NCBI GenBank assembly: GCA_025093985.1
Contig: JACAAK010000012.1
Coordinates: 186,001-250,000 of the forward strand
Reading direction: 5' to 3'
Length of the DNA: 64,000 bases
DNA from: Calvatia gigantea
Taxonomy: Eukaryota > Basidiomycota > Agaricomycetes > Agaricales > Lycoperdaceae
Under the pieces are notes generated by a model. It did no database searches. It saw nothing but the letters and a program-made list of their open reading frames with translations, and was not told the DNA's origin. The first letter of the stretch is position 1, and each line of letters starts with the position of its first letter. The translations under genes were made by a program, and so were the position numbers. Positions 36,582 through 48,267 of this stretch are shown one piece after another.

Positions 36582-38225
36582 TACATCCTCTCCTTCCTCA
36601 GCTCCAGTAATATTTCCTGGAAATCTGCTACTTCAGCTTCACGGAAGAAACCCCATGGGTTCCCATCCACGAAATTCAGCCTCTTCAACCTGCGGGAACA
36701 GCAGACACAGGTATTCTACAAGCATACGTTTCTCCGCCACCGTAACCATGGGCGGTCCATCTCTCCTGGCGACCACGCGCACGATGAAAAAAAAAAAAAA
36801 CAGAGTGTGTACACGGGACCTACTTCCTTGCGTGGCGATGTGAGTCTCTATCAAATCCCCCACCTTGGGAATATCATCGAGGAGAGGACGAAGTGACAGT
36901 TTCACGTCGAAATTTTCTAAAAGATGGGTGTTTTGAGAATGCTATGAGGGACGATAAGGGGTCGAACACAGTCACGTCGTCGGTGTTATCGTCGGTGTCA
37001 CCAGAGGACATTTGAAAAGAGTGGAGGGTTGGCCAAGATTCTGCAAGGGTGTGGAGATGGGACGGGGATGCAGTCACAGCTGAAAACTTTTGTGCGGAAT
37101 ACCTGGATAGGGAGAGTCGATCGAGACGCAATGCGTCCGACCTCCGAGAGTTGTTTCATTAAACTGATATAAGGGACCAACACATAAGTGGAGTTTAGAT
37201 GTGTTGGTGAAACTCAATTCGAGACCCCCAAGGCCCAGAAATTCGCCATCGGTTCGAATCTCCACCTCAGTGACGGAGGGGAACACACATCTACGAAACA
37301 GTTCACGGAGCGCTCTTGGTGTGGCTTTTGGAGGACAAGAATACGGTGAGGTGGCAAGTGAGGGACCGCAGAGAAGGGAGTGTGGTGAGGAACTGGACGA
37401 TGATTATAGACACCCTCTGCGGGGGGGGGTTGTTGTCAACAGTAAAAACTACGCTTTGTAGGTTTTCAAACAATGTGATTGTTTCAAGAAGATGCGGAAA
37501 GGGGTACTTTTCATACGTGAAAAAGCCTCTAGGTCGCAGCCACTGGCCTTGACGAGGTTGAGGTTGTTTAGGACAGCCCTGAGTTTTGGTGGACGATGGG
37601 TGGTGAGCACGAGGATTGTAAGAGAGGGAGATAGGAGGGGGATGAGATAATCGATGCGGTCATAGATGGCGTATTTGATTTCTAGATGTCGGAGGTTTGG
37701 TAGGAACGGTGTGCGGGGGCCAAGACTAGCGGAGAGGATAACGGGGGCCCATCCTTGCCACACCGAGAGCTCCCTGATCCATGCCAAATATTGGAGTGCG
37801 CGTGTGCGGGCGGCGTGGGGTAACGCCTTATTCAATACCTAGTTGACACTTGGTTTAATTTTTTTGGGGGAGTGAGGGGGGAGCTGAAAAAGAGGGACAC
37901 ACCCAACCACAGACTTTCCCATCGGAGGATATCGTTGCCAAAATCTTCACCGTCGTTGTCATCATCATCATCACCATTGTCTTCCGCTTTGTTCCATGAT
38001 TCATGCACGTACTCCAAAATCGGTTCATTTGGTGGGGAGGCAAATGAATTGACTACGGAAACGATTTTCAGGGTGGTATCCTCGTCGTGGTTTCGCCAGA
38101 GAGCGGCCAAGGCCAGGTCAGGGAGGCTGCGAGATGTGAGCGCAGTCGAGCGGAGGGTGTCTTTATCCTCGGGGCATTCGAAGAAGTCTATAGTGTCGCG
38201 CCAGATATCGAGGTTTTAATTGCAT
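36582..38225 (-). pseudogene. F-box/LRR-like gene, copy 9, inside the first ABC copy
   Basis: Almost identical to copy 8, but longer by a short segment near 37110-37150. The start region (38225) differs: an extra A after Met-Gln-Leu puts the first codons out of frame with DTIDFFECPEDK. The flank upstream (38226-38668) differs from those of copies 8 and 10 and includes module sequence ('ggggaataccgctagcgtga', compare 27530 and 17100) up to the junction with ABC sequence at 38669. Same exon 1 and exon 2 frame breaks as copy 8. Confidence 0.82.
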
Positions 38226-39641
38226 AACGGGTGAGGTAGATTACGGAGAACGGGGGAAGGGGGGAGGGTGAGTCATTCGGACAATGCCAGAGGTCTTTTT
38301 TCCTTGGTGGTGATTATGTCACCTTTGAAGGCATCGGCTATGGTCGTTTTTAACAGCGGGACGGGAGTGTCATGCATGCTCAAGTCGTTCAACTAACTTC
38401 TGACCTGACGACAACCTTGTGCTCACTGCTGATTGAGTCAAGCGGACGGGAAAGGACATCTGCATTATGGACATATGGACGTGGGTTGTTTTGATCTGGT
38501 CAATGAGTGCACACAACAGTGCGATACACAACCCTTCACAACCATACATCCTCGTCGATTCCTCGACCTGATTTGGCCTTGCAGGGGATGAGAGAGTGGC
38601 CAGTCCGGGGAATACCGCTAGCGTGAGCATGACTCTGACCCCATGAGGAAGGCTAAGTTCATATATGGCGCTGCGGAACTTGAACCCGAAACCAAAGAAG
38701 AGGAACTGGAGAAGGGCGTGATCGAAAAACGACTTTCGTTGAACACGATTCGGCCTTTGACGTTCGGAAATTGGATGTTTGATGTCATTGCCGATTTGAC
38801 TTCCCAACACCCTTCTGCTACCACCACCAACACCCCGAGTGCGACCAAGGTTGCCGTACGCTATTCCAGGCCTCTTAGTCGATTCATCCCATTCCCCCGT
38901 GCACCCATTGCTGAAGAGGAAGGTGACGACGTGGAAGCTCAATACGCTCGTCGACTACGAAAAACTTCGAGTGTTCTTCTCACTCCTACAACCCCTACAC
39001 CCGTCGCACGCTCTATGTCCCGTCGATGGAGTCTACAATTCACACCTACATCCCCTACCTCCACCCTCTTCTCCCAATCATGGAACCACGTCAGCGCAAA
39101 GGACGTCAAAGAGATGCACGAGGAAGAGTACGACCACGACGAAGAGGAAGAAGAAGAGAAGCGGTTCGACGAACAGAAAGATGCTGTACGCGGTGCAGGT
39201 GCTTACGCAGCCGCCATACGCGAGAAGCGCCACAGGCAAAGACCCACCTTAACCGTTCGCATTCCCTCTCCTACCCCCGAAGAACCAGAACAACAACAAT
39301 CACACGATGAGGAAGAACAAGAAGAACAACCTCCGAAATTCTGGTCACTCCTTCGCAAAGCGTGGCCTACAATCCCTCAAAAACCTCTCCTCATCTTCGG
39401 TCTCCTCATCTGCCTCGCCTCGGGTAGCATAACACCCATATTCTCATTCCTCCTCTCCCGCCTTCTCTTCGAAGTATCCATCGGCGCTCAGAATATCTCC
39501 GTCATCAACATATTCGGCGCAATTGTGCTCAGCATCGCCGCGATCGACGGAATCCTCCTTGGAACGAAATACTACGTCATGGAATCCGTCGGAATGGGAT
39601 GGGTAACTAAACTCCGGGATCAGGGGTACACCAAAGTCCTA

Positions 39642-40571
39642 CGAAACAGTTCACGGAGCGCTCTTGGTGTGGCTTTTGGAGGACAAGAATACGGTGAGGT
39701 GGCAAGTGAGGGACCGCAGAGAAGGGAGTGTGGTGAGGAACTGGACGATGATTATAGACACCCTCTGCGGGGGGGGTTGTTGTCAACAGTAAAAACTACG
39801 CTTTGTAGGTTTTCAAACAATGTGATTGTTTCAAGAAGATGCGGAAAGGGGTACTTTTCATACGTGAAAAAGCCTCTAGGTCGCAGCCACTGGCCTTGAC
39901 GAGGTTGAGGTTGTTTAGGACAGCCCTGAGTTTTGGTGGACGATGGGTGGTGAGCACGAGGATTGTAAGAGAGGGAGATAGGAGGGGGATGAGATAATCG
40001 ATGCGGTCATAGATGGCGTATTTGATTTCTAGATGTCGGAGGTTTGGTAGGAACGGTGTGCGGGGGCCAAGACTAGCGGAGAGGATAACGGGGGCCCATC
40101 CTTGCCACACCGAGAGCTCCCTGATCCATGCCAAATATTGGAGTGCGCGTGTGCGGGCGGCGTGGGGTAACGCCTTATTCAATACCTAGTTGACACTTGG
40201 TTTAATTTTTTTGGGGGAGTGAGGGGGGAGCTGAAAAAGAGGGACACACCCAACCACAGACTTTCCCATCGGAGGATATCGTTGCCAAAATCTTCACCGT
40301 CGTTGTCATCATCATCATCACCATTGTCTTCCGCTTTGTTCCATGATTCATGCACGTACTCCAAAATCGGTTCATTTGGTGGGGAGGCAAATGAATTGAC
40401 TACGGAAACGATTTTCAGGGTGGTATCCTCGTCGTGGTTTCGCCAGAGAGCGGCCAAGGCCAGGTCAGGGAGGCTGCGAGATGTGAGCGCAGTCGAGCGG
40501 AGGGTGTCTTTATCCTCGGGGCATTCGAAGAAGTCTATAGCGTCGCACCAGACGTCAAGATTCAAGAGCAT
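39642..40571 (-). pseudogene. F-box/LRR-like gene, copy 10, 5' part only, inside the first ABC copy
   Basis: Carries exon 1 (ATG at 40571) and the first part of exon 2 only; it stops abruptly at 39642, where ABC sequence lies on the other side. The exon 2 part matches copy 9 best ('gtgtggcttttggagg') while the start region and 5' flank match copy 8, so this block is itself a mosaic of the two or derives from a common source. Confidence 0.82.
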
Positions 40572-42199
40572 AACGGGGTGCCGCAGAGTATGGAAAACGG
40601 GGGAAGGGGGGAGGGGTGAGTCTTTCAGACAATGCCCGGCTCTGTTCGTTCGAGGTCTTTTTTTTTTTTCCCTGGCGGTGATTGCGTCGCCTTTGGATGC
40701 ATCGGCTATGGTCGTTGTTCAATGGCGGGACGGAGTATTATGCACGCTTTCCAGGTTATTCAACTAACTTCAGAACTGGCAACAATCTGGTGTTGATTGG
40801 GCCAAACGGACGGGAATGAGTCTGGGCGCGGGTTGTTTGATCCGATCAATGAATTATTTGGTTGTATCCTCGGGAACAAACAAGCTCGGAGCGCACAACA
40901 ATGGGGCACACAACCCTACACGATCGCGCATCCTCAACCTGATTTAGCCTTGCATGGCATCTCATGGCATGAGAGAGTAGACCTAAGTGACCAGGGTATA
41001 TACGTTTCTCATTGTGCGGCAAGAACGGCACGAAGGACGTCGGCCATTGTGGCAGTGGTCATGTGTAGACGAAACTTATTGTCTCTGCGGTGACCAAACA
41101 AACGACAACAACCGTTAATTGTTCTTTGGGGGTATGCGCTTTCGTAAACAGGATAAGAAATGGTTCGATATTTCAGAGAAACATTCACCTGCGAGGTTGA
41201 TTCAAGTGTTGGTCAAAGATGGGGATGATGCGCGGAACCTCGTATCGGTGGTTATCGCGCAGTGTCTCGTCGTCTTTACTATGCTTGGTGTAGGATTGGT
41301 TTGGGCTATGGTTCGCGGATGGGAGTTGACACTCGTCGGGTTGGGTATTGCGCCTGTTTTTGCGGGTGTGATGTCTATCCAGACTAAACTTGTTGGTAAA
41401 TGCGAAGTCAGGAACAAACGCGCCCGGGAGCAAGTCGCGAGGGGATGGTATGATGTGTTGTGTAACATCAAAGGAATCCGTTCAATGGGGATCGCACAAC
41501 CGTTTTTGGAGGAGTTTGAAGCGTCTGTGGAGAAGGCACTCGAGACGGGTGTGAGAGGTGCTTGGGTGGAGGGTGGGACGCATGGTGTCGCGAGTGGGTT
41601 GATTTACGTTGCTGAGGCGTTGTTGTTTTATGTTGGTGCGGTTTTGGTTGCGAGGGGGAGGTATAGTTATTTGCAGATGGTGGAGGTGTTGAATCTTGTT
41701 GTTTTCTCGGTTTCGATTGGCAGTCAGTTGATGGCTTTCAGTGCGTATGATTCAGTTATTTCAGTTATTGCGATCACTGACTATAACTTATTATAGCTGA
41801 GAAAATTGCGAAGTCAGTTCAGGCAACGCATGACTTGATGACACTCACGGATCTCTCGACATCCAACACATCCGAATCCAAGGGTCTCCTCAAACCCTCC
41901 CCCGCTTTCCTTTCCACCGGCCCAATCTTATTCGAAAGTGTCTCATTCGCATACCCCTCTCGTTCCTCTACCCTCACACTCAAAAACTTCAACCTCCGTA
42001 TTAACCAAGGCGAATGTATTGCCCTCGTCGGATCCCCCGGCTCAGGAAAATCTACCGTCGCCTCACTCCTGCAAAGACTCTACGAACCTCTCGAAGGTCG
42101 AATCAGGTTCGGAGACGTCGACGTCAACGAAGCTAATGTGGAGTGGTTGAGAAATGGGTTGGGTGTCGTGTCGCAGTCGCCACAGTTATTCGAGGATGC

Positions 42200-42640
42200 G
42201 CCGTGGGGATAAATCCCTTTTTGGGAAACCCACTGGGCTTTCAGAGGAGGACCGGGATAATATGCACGCTTGCCGGTAGTTGGCCAATTCGAATGGCCAA
42301 TCGAGAGTGGGTTAAGGCCCCTTGGGAGGTCAGGTGGAGGTCGCAGCGAATTCAATGAACTACTGGCTCTACCTCGGAACAAACATCTCATTTTGGAAAC
42401 AAGGGGCCCATCTGAGGAGAACCGAACGATCTTATTGCCTTGCATGGCAGCAGGAGAACGAGGAAGGGGACTGAGTGGTCAGTTCTCACAATTGGCCAAG
42501 AAGGCACGAAGGGGTGGTTATTAAGGACGTGGAATGTTGAAGAGGGTCATATGGGTTGCGAAAGAAGGAACACGTTATGGTTCTGGGGGTTGCGCTTTCG
42601 GAAAGACAAAGGAATGGTCCGACCCTTTAGAAATGACTTC
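42200..42640. other. Interleaved mosaic of ABC 3' end and F-box 5' flank
   Basis: Short stretches alternate between the ABC NBD2 region (compare 47150-47580: 'gaacgaggaaggggactga', 'ggtggttattaaggacg') and the F-box 5' flank (compare 33730-34150: 'tatgcacgctt', 'gccttgcatggca', 'aaggcacgaagg'), with bases in the same order as both parents. No frame survives. This pattern is more like a consensus of two unrelated sequences than an ordinary breakpoint. Confidence 0.7.
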
Positions 42641-42683
42641 CAATTTCTGTTTCTCTCTTCGTTCTCTCTCTCTCTGCGCTGCT

Positions 42684-45600
42684 ATGCGACGTCCTTCGAC
42701 CTCTCAGGTCGAAACTCACGATGATCTCCACTACGACCTCGATCTTTCACCACGCTCGTCTATTTATTCAGTAGCTACAAAGTCTGTAGCAAGTCTCAAG
42801 TCTGTTCAGGACGTTGTGCAGCCTCAGCCAGCAGCACCTGTATCAACACCCACACCCACACCCACACCAGTTCCAGCACCGTCAATTAAACTCCTCTTCT
42901 CTCTTCTCTCACGGCGACACGCACTATGCCTGCTCCTCCCAGCCTTCGGCTCCTCCATTATTGCTGGCGGAGTCGCACCCTTCATGACCTACGTCATCGG
43001 ACAAGCCTTTGACGCCTTTGCAAAGTTCCCACTCACTCCCAACCCTCCTCAAGCTGCTAAAGACGACCTCTTGCATTCCGTTGGCCTTGCAGCAATTGAA
43101 CTCCTCGGTTTGGCCGTAGGTTCGCTCGCCCTCGGAAGTGTGACGAGCAGCTTATGGATATGGACTGGTGAACGTAATGCTATGGCTCTCCGCAGGAAAC
43201 TATATCGGTCCATTTCGAAGAAGGATATGGTCTGGTTCGATACTCACCTCGGCGAACAAGAAGCCGGTGGCCTCATGGCCAAATTTACTCGGTAAGGTCT
43301 CCCTCTCTTGGTACTTACCATTACCACAGCCCCTAATGACACTACAATTACCAGTGAAACCGACGACGTGAGGATGGCTACCTCACTCGCCTCAGGATAC
43401 CTTGTACAATACCTCACGACAACCTTCACATGCCTCCTCCTCGCCTTCATCCGTTCATGGGCCCTTACACTCGTCATCCTCTCCGCTGTCCCCCTCCTTA
43501 CTCTTATCCAATCCTTCTCACAATCCATCGCTTCTCCTTTACTCTTCCACGAACGCACACAAACGAGTACAACAGCCACCCTCATCGACCGCGCACTCAC
43601 AGCCATACCTACCGTCAAAGCCTTCAACGCCCAACTCTTCGAATCCACCCGCGCAAACAAAAGTTTCGAGCTCCTCAGAATAGCAGCGAAGAAACTGAAC
43701 AAAGTATGGGGTATCACGAGCGCTCTAGCGCAGTTCGTTATGATGGCGATGTTCGTCCAAGGATTCTGGTTCGGTTCGAAATTAGTAAGAGAAGGGAAAG
43801 TCTCCGCCGGGGATGTCATGGCCACTTTTTGGGCTTGTCTCATCGCAACGTCTAATCTCCAAATGTGTATACCGCAATTTATCACGCTTGCCAAAGGTAA
43901 ATTCGCCATGGCAGCTTTGATGGAGATGGTCTTGCACGACTCTCCTTCGTCACCGTCACCTTCGCCCTCTTCCACGTCGTCAACTTCAACAATCCCAACC
44001 TCCCCCCTCCCCAAATCCACGCACCACCACCACCACCACCATCATCGCACACACCACCATCGCACACACCACCAACCCACGCACCTCAAAAAAATCACCC
44101 CAAAACGCTGCTACGGCGAACTATCCCTCCACTCCCTCTCCTTCTCCTACCCCTCCAAACCAACCCACCCCGTCCTCTCAAACATCTCCCTCTACCTCCC
44201 CGCAAACGAAACAACCTTCATAGTCGGTTCATCCGGTTCCGGTAAATCCACCATCGCAGCTTTATTGATGAGGATGTACGAACCTACACAGGGGGTTATT
44301 ATGCTTGATGATCAGGATGTGAGGTTTTTGGATGAAGAGTGGGTGAGGGGACATGTTGCGGGTGTTTCGCAGGGGTTTGGGGGTGTGGTTGTTTTGGATG
44401 GGAGGACGGTTTGGGAGAATGTTGCTGTGGGTGTTTGTGGACGTCCTGGGTATGCTTCGAGTGGTACAATGGGAGTTAGTGAGCAAGAGGTGGAGGAAGC
44501 GTGTAGGATGGCGATGGTACATGAGTTTGTGAGGGATATGCCGGAGGGGTATCAGACTGTTCTTGGATCTTCGTCTGCGGCGCAGGGTGTTGCGTTGAGT
44601 GGGGGGCAGAGACAGAGGTTGGCGATTGCTAGAGCTAGAGTTAGGGATCCTACGGTTTTGATTCTTGGTTTGTCCTCTCACACACACACGCATTTGGAAT
44701 ACTTTACTCACAATGTTTTTGTGTAGATGAAGCAACGTCAGCGCTGGACGCTACCTCTCGTATCCTCGTCTTCGAAGCTATCAAACGCTGGCGCAAAAAC
44801 AAGACGACGATCGTCATCACACATGATCTTTCACAAATTCAAGCTGAAGATTTCGTTTATGTTCTCAAGAATGGAAGGGTGGTTGAACAGGGGTATCGTG
44901 CCGATTTGGAACGTGCCGTCCCTATTACTCCTTCGTCACCATCCTCATCATCTGCATCATCGTCGTCGTCGTCATCCGCTACTTCCGCGGCAAGTGAGGA
45001 AGGAGAAGAAGATGGAGAAGGCGAGTTTAGGAAGATGATGGAATCTCAACGTGCTATGGGCGGATTCCCGGAGAAAGACCTCGATGCTGATTCGAATGAC
45101 CAACAACTCGATCATGATCTCGCTGCGGAACTTGAACCCGAAACCAAAGAAGAGGAACTGGAGAAGGGCGTGATCGAAAAACGACTTTCGTTGAACACGA
45201 TTCGGCCTTTGACGTTCGGAAATTGGATGTTTGATGTCATTGCCGATTTGACTTCCCAACACCCTTCTGCTACCACCACCAATACCACGAGTGCGACCAA
45301 GGTTGCCGCACGCTATTCCAGGCCTCTTAGTCGATTCATCCCATTCCCCCGCGCACCCGTTGTTGAAGAGGGAGGTGACGACGTGGAAGCTCAATACGCT
45401 CGTCGACTACGAAAAACTTCGAGTGTTCTTCTCACTCCTACAACCCCTACACCCGTCGCACGCTCTATGTCCCGTCGATGGAGTCTACAATTCACACCTA
45501 CATCCCCTACCTCCACCCTCTTCTCCCAATCATGGAACCACGTCAGCGCAAAGGACGTCAAAGAGATGCACGAGGAAGAGTACGACCGCGACGAAGAGGA

Positions 45601-47629
45601 AGAAGAAGAGAAGCGGTTCGACGAACAGAAAGATGCTGTACGCGGTGCAGGTGCTTACGCAGCCGCTGTACGCGAAAAGCGTCACAGGCAAAGACCCACC
45701 TTAACCGTTCGCATTCCCTCTCCTACCCCCGAAGAACCAGAACAACAACAGTCACACGATGAGGAAGAACAAGAAGAACAACCTCCGAAATTCTGGTCAC
45801 TCCTTCGCAAAGCGTGGCCTACAATCCCTCAAAAACCTCTCCTCATCTTCGGTCTCCTCATCTGCCTCGCCTCGGGTAGCATAACACCCATATTCTCATT
45901 CCTCCTCTCCCGCCTTCTCTTCGAAGTATCCATCGGCGCTCAGAATATCTCCGTCATCAACATATTCGGCGCAATTGTGCTCAGCATCGCCGCGATCGAC
46001 GGAATCCTCCTCGGGACGAAATACTACGTTATGGAATCCGTCGGAATGGGATGGGTGACAAAACTCCGGAATGAGGGGCACAGCAAAGTCCTAAAACAGG
46101 ATAAGAAATGGTTCGATATTTCCGAGAAACACTCCCCTGCGAGGTTGATTCAAGTGTTGGTCAAAGATGGGGATGATGCGCGGAACCTCGTGTCGGTGGT
46201 TATCGCGCAGTGTCTCGTCGTCTTTACTATGCTTGGTGTAGGATTGGTTTGGGCTATGGTTCGCGGATGGGAGTTGACACTCGTCGGGTTGGGTATTGCG
46301 CCCGTTTTTGCGGGTGTGATGTCTATCCAGACTAAACTTGTTGGTAAATGCGAAGTCAGGAACAAACGCGCCCGGGAGCAAGTCGCGAGGGGGTGGTATG
46401 ATGTGTTGTGTAACATCAAAGGAATCCGTTCAATGGGGATCGCACAGCCCTTCTTGGAGGAGTTCGAAGCGTCTGTGGAGAAGGCGCTCGAGACGGGTGT
46501 GAGAGGTGCTTGGGTGGAGGGTGGGACGCATGGTGTCGCGAGTGGGTTGATCTACGTTGCTGAGGCGTTGTTGTTTTATGTTGGTGCGGTTTTGGTTGCG
46601 AGGGGGAGGTATAGTTATTTGCAGATGGTGGAGGTGCTGAATCTTGTTGTTTTCTCGGTCTCGATTGGCAGTCAGTTGATGGCTTTCAGTGCGTATGATT
46701 CAGTTATTTCAGTTATTGCGATCACTGACTAATGACTTATTATAGCTGAGAAAATTGCGAAGTCAGTTCAGGCAACGCATGACTTGATGACACTCACGGA
46801 TCTCTCGACATCCAACACATCCGAATCCAAGGGTCTCCTCAAACCCTCCCCCGCTTTCCTTTCCACCGGCCCAATCTTATTCGAAAGCGTCTCATTCGCA
46901 TACCCCTCTCGTTCCTCTACCCTCACACTCAAAAACTTCAACCTCCGTATTAACCAAGGCGAATGTATTGCCCTCGTCGGGTCCTCCGGCTCGGGAAAAT
47001 CCACCGTCGCCTCACTCTTGCAAAGACTCTACGAACCTCTCGAAGGTCGAATCAGGTTCGGAGACGTCGACGTCAACGAAGTCAACGTGGAGTGGTTGAG
47101 AAATGGGTTGGGTGTTGTGTCGCAGTCGCCACAGTTATTCGAGGACGCGAGCGTGGCGGATAATATCCTTTATGGAACCTCACCCGAAGCGTTTGCGAGC
47201 GAGGAGCACCGGGATGAGGTTGTCCGACGCGCTGCGAGGTTGGCCAATGTCGATTGGCACGATGCTGAGAGCGGGTTCAAGGCCCCTCTTGGTGAGGTCT
47301 CAGGTGGACAAGCACAGCGAATTCAGATCGCCCGCGCGCTCGCTCGTGAACATACACATCTTCTCATTTTGGATGAATGTACTAGTGCGTTGGATGTGGA
47401 GAACCAGAGACAGGTTCTTCAGGCTATTGCGAATGTACGCCAGGAAGAACGAGGAAGGGGACTGAGGATGGTCATTGTCACACACAAAGTTGAGGTCATG
47501 CGGATGTGCGATCGGGTGGTGGTTATTAAGGACGGGGAAGTTGTTGAAGAGGGTGCATATGAGGAGTTGGTCGAGAAGAAGGGTGGTGTGTTTAGGGACT
47601 TGGCGAGGGGTGGCGTTTGGGAAGCGTGA
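42684..47629 (+). CDS. Full-size ABC-B transporter, Ste6/MDR type (intact)
   Basis: Splice model: exons 42684-43291, 43355-44667, 44727-46688 and 46746-47629; introns of 63, 59 and 57 bases, GT-AG. Sum 4767 bases = 1588 aa plus stop, in frame throughout. Order is TMD1-NBD1-TMD2-NBD2. TMD1 starts near residue 75 (PAFGSSIIAGGVAPFMTYV). NBD1 has Walker A GSSGSGKS, signature LSGGQRQR, Walker B LILDEATSALD (formed across intron 2) and switch His in ITHDLS. An acidic linker follows; TMD2 is in exon 3. NBD2 has GSSGSGKS, VSGGQAQR, LILDECTSALD and VTHK. Both ATP sites look complete. ABC-B full transporters of fungi include the a-factor exporter Ste6 and drug pumps; pheromone export is possible but unproven. 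A His-rich run lies just before NBD1 (about 44022-44075). The start codon is the one shared with the broken copy and follows a CT-rich leader. Confidence 0.88.
44022..44075 (+). repeat. His-rich coding repeat, length-variable between ABC copies
   Basis: CAC/CAT-rich run coding His-rich HHHHRTHHHRTHH in the intact ABC copy. The same place in the broken copy (about 35581-35611) is 24 bases shorter. A Thr-Pro repeat near residue 60 also differs by one unit (6 bases). Confidence 0.8.
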
Positions 47630-48267
47630 TTGTTCGCGCCTTTTCTGTGGATGCCTGTTTCGCTTTTACGCTGACTTATTATTCTTCGTTCTACGTTGAT
47701 GATCTCATGCCTTTCCGTTGATGATGACATTTTGTAGTGTAGTTGTTTTCTCTCATTCCATCTCTCCCACAATGTCGTTGATAGGACGACCAGATGTTTT
47801 CACGTTATGCCACGCATTATTTGTAGTTATCTAACATAGGGCTTTTAGCTGTATCACCAGGATACCACGTTGACGAATAGATCTGGTTATAAATGTGTTA
47901 ACTGCCTGTCCCAGGTTAGAGCAATTTAAGGCCGCGGCGGAATTTGAGGCCCCCACACGTTCTCCGTATAGTTCGCTATTATCGAGGCGGTCTATGAGTA
48001 AACAACAATCAGGTAGCCGAACTTGCCGATAGGTCCACACATCCCCTTCTGAAACCCTACTATATTTCTCCTCCGTCTTTCTCGAACGAGTTTTGCAGAA
48101 ACAATTTCCTCCGCCTGCCCCTTTAAGGTCTCTCCTCACTTGGACGGTCGACTAAGCTATTTCGCGCTCCCATATTGACGTCACACCTAACCGCTTCGAC
48201 TCCCGCGTCGGAGAGCTCACTCCCCCTTAAATGGACCGCGTAGACTATTCCCTCCCCATCTTCACCC
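47630..48267. other. Intergenic region, no gene seen
   Basis: 3' side of the ABC gene and 5' side of the diverged F-box relative. Stops in all frames and no recognisable repeat. Confidence 0.5.

Larger units (their letters stand above)
34237..42200 (+). pseudogene. ABC transporter (Ste6/MDR type), first copy, interrupted twice
   Basis: Nearly identical to the intact copy at 42684-47629. Exon 1 is 34237-34850, exon 2 34914-36202, and exon 3 starts at 36262. Exon 3 is cut near 36552 in the acidic linker after NBD1, where about 2.1 kb of the F-box unit (copy 9 with flanks) begins. ABC sequence resumes at 38669, having lost about 109 bases (45012-45120 of the other copy). It is cut again after 39641, where 1504 bases of F-box unit (copy 10) sit with no ABC base lost, and resumes at 41146. 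Exon 4 starts at 41797 and NBD2 is readable (Walker A GSPGSGKS) to about 42200, before its signature and Walker B. It cannot encode a transporter. Confidence 0.88.

Noticed and set aside
44262..44735. 157-codon minus-strand frame rich in Arg/His/Pro
   Set aside because: Antisense shadow of the NBD1 exon and its intron.
45291..45762. Basic plus-strand frames in the acidic linker of the ABC gene
   Set aside because: Alternative frames of the confirmed exon 3; basic composition arises from shifted acidic codons.
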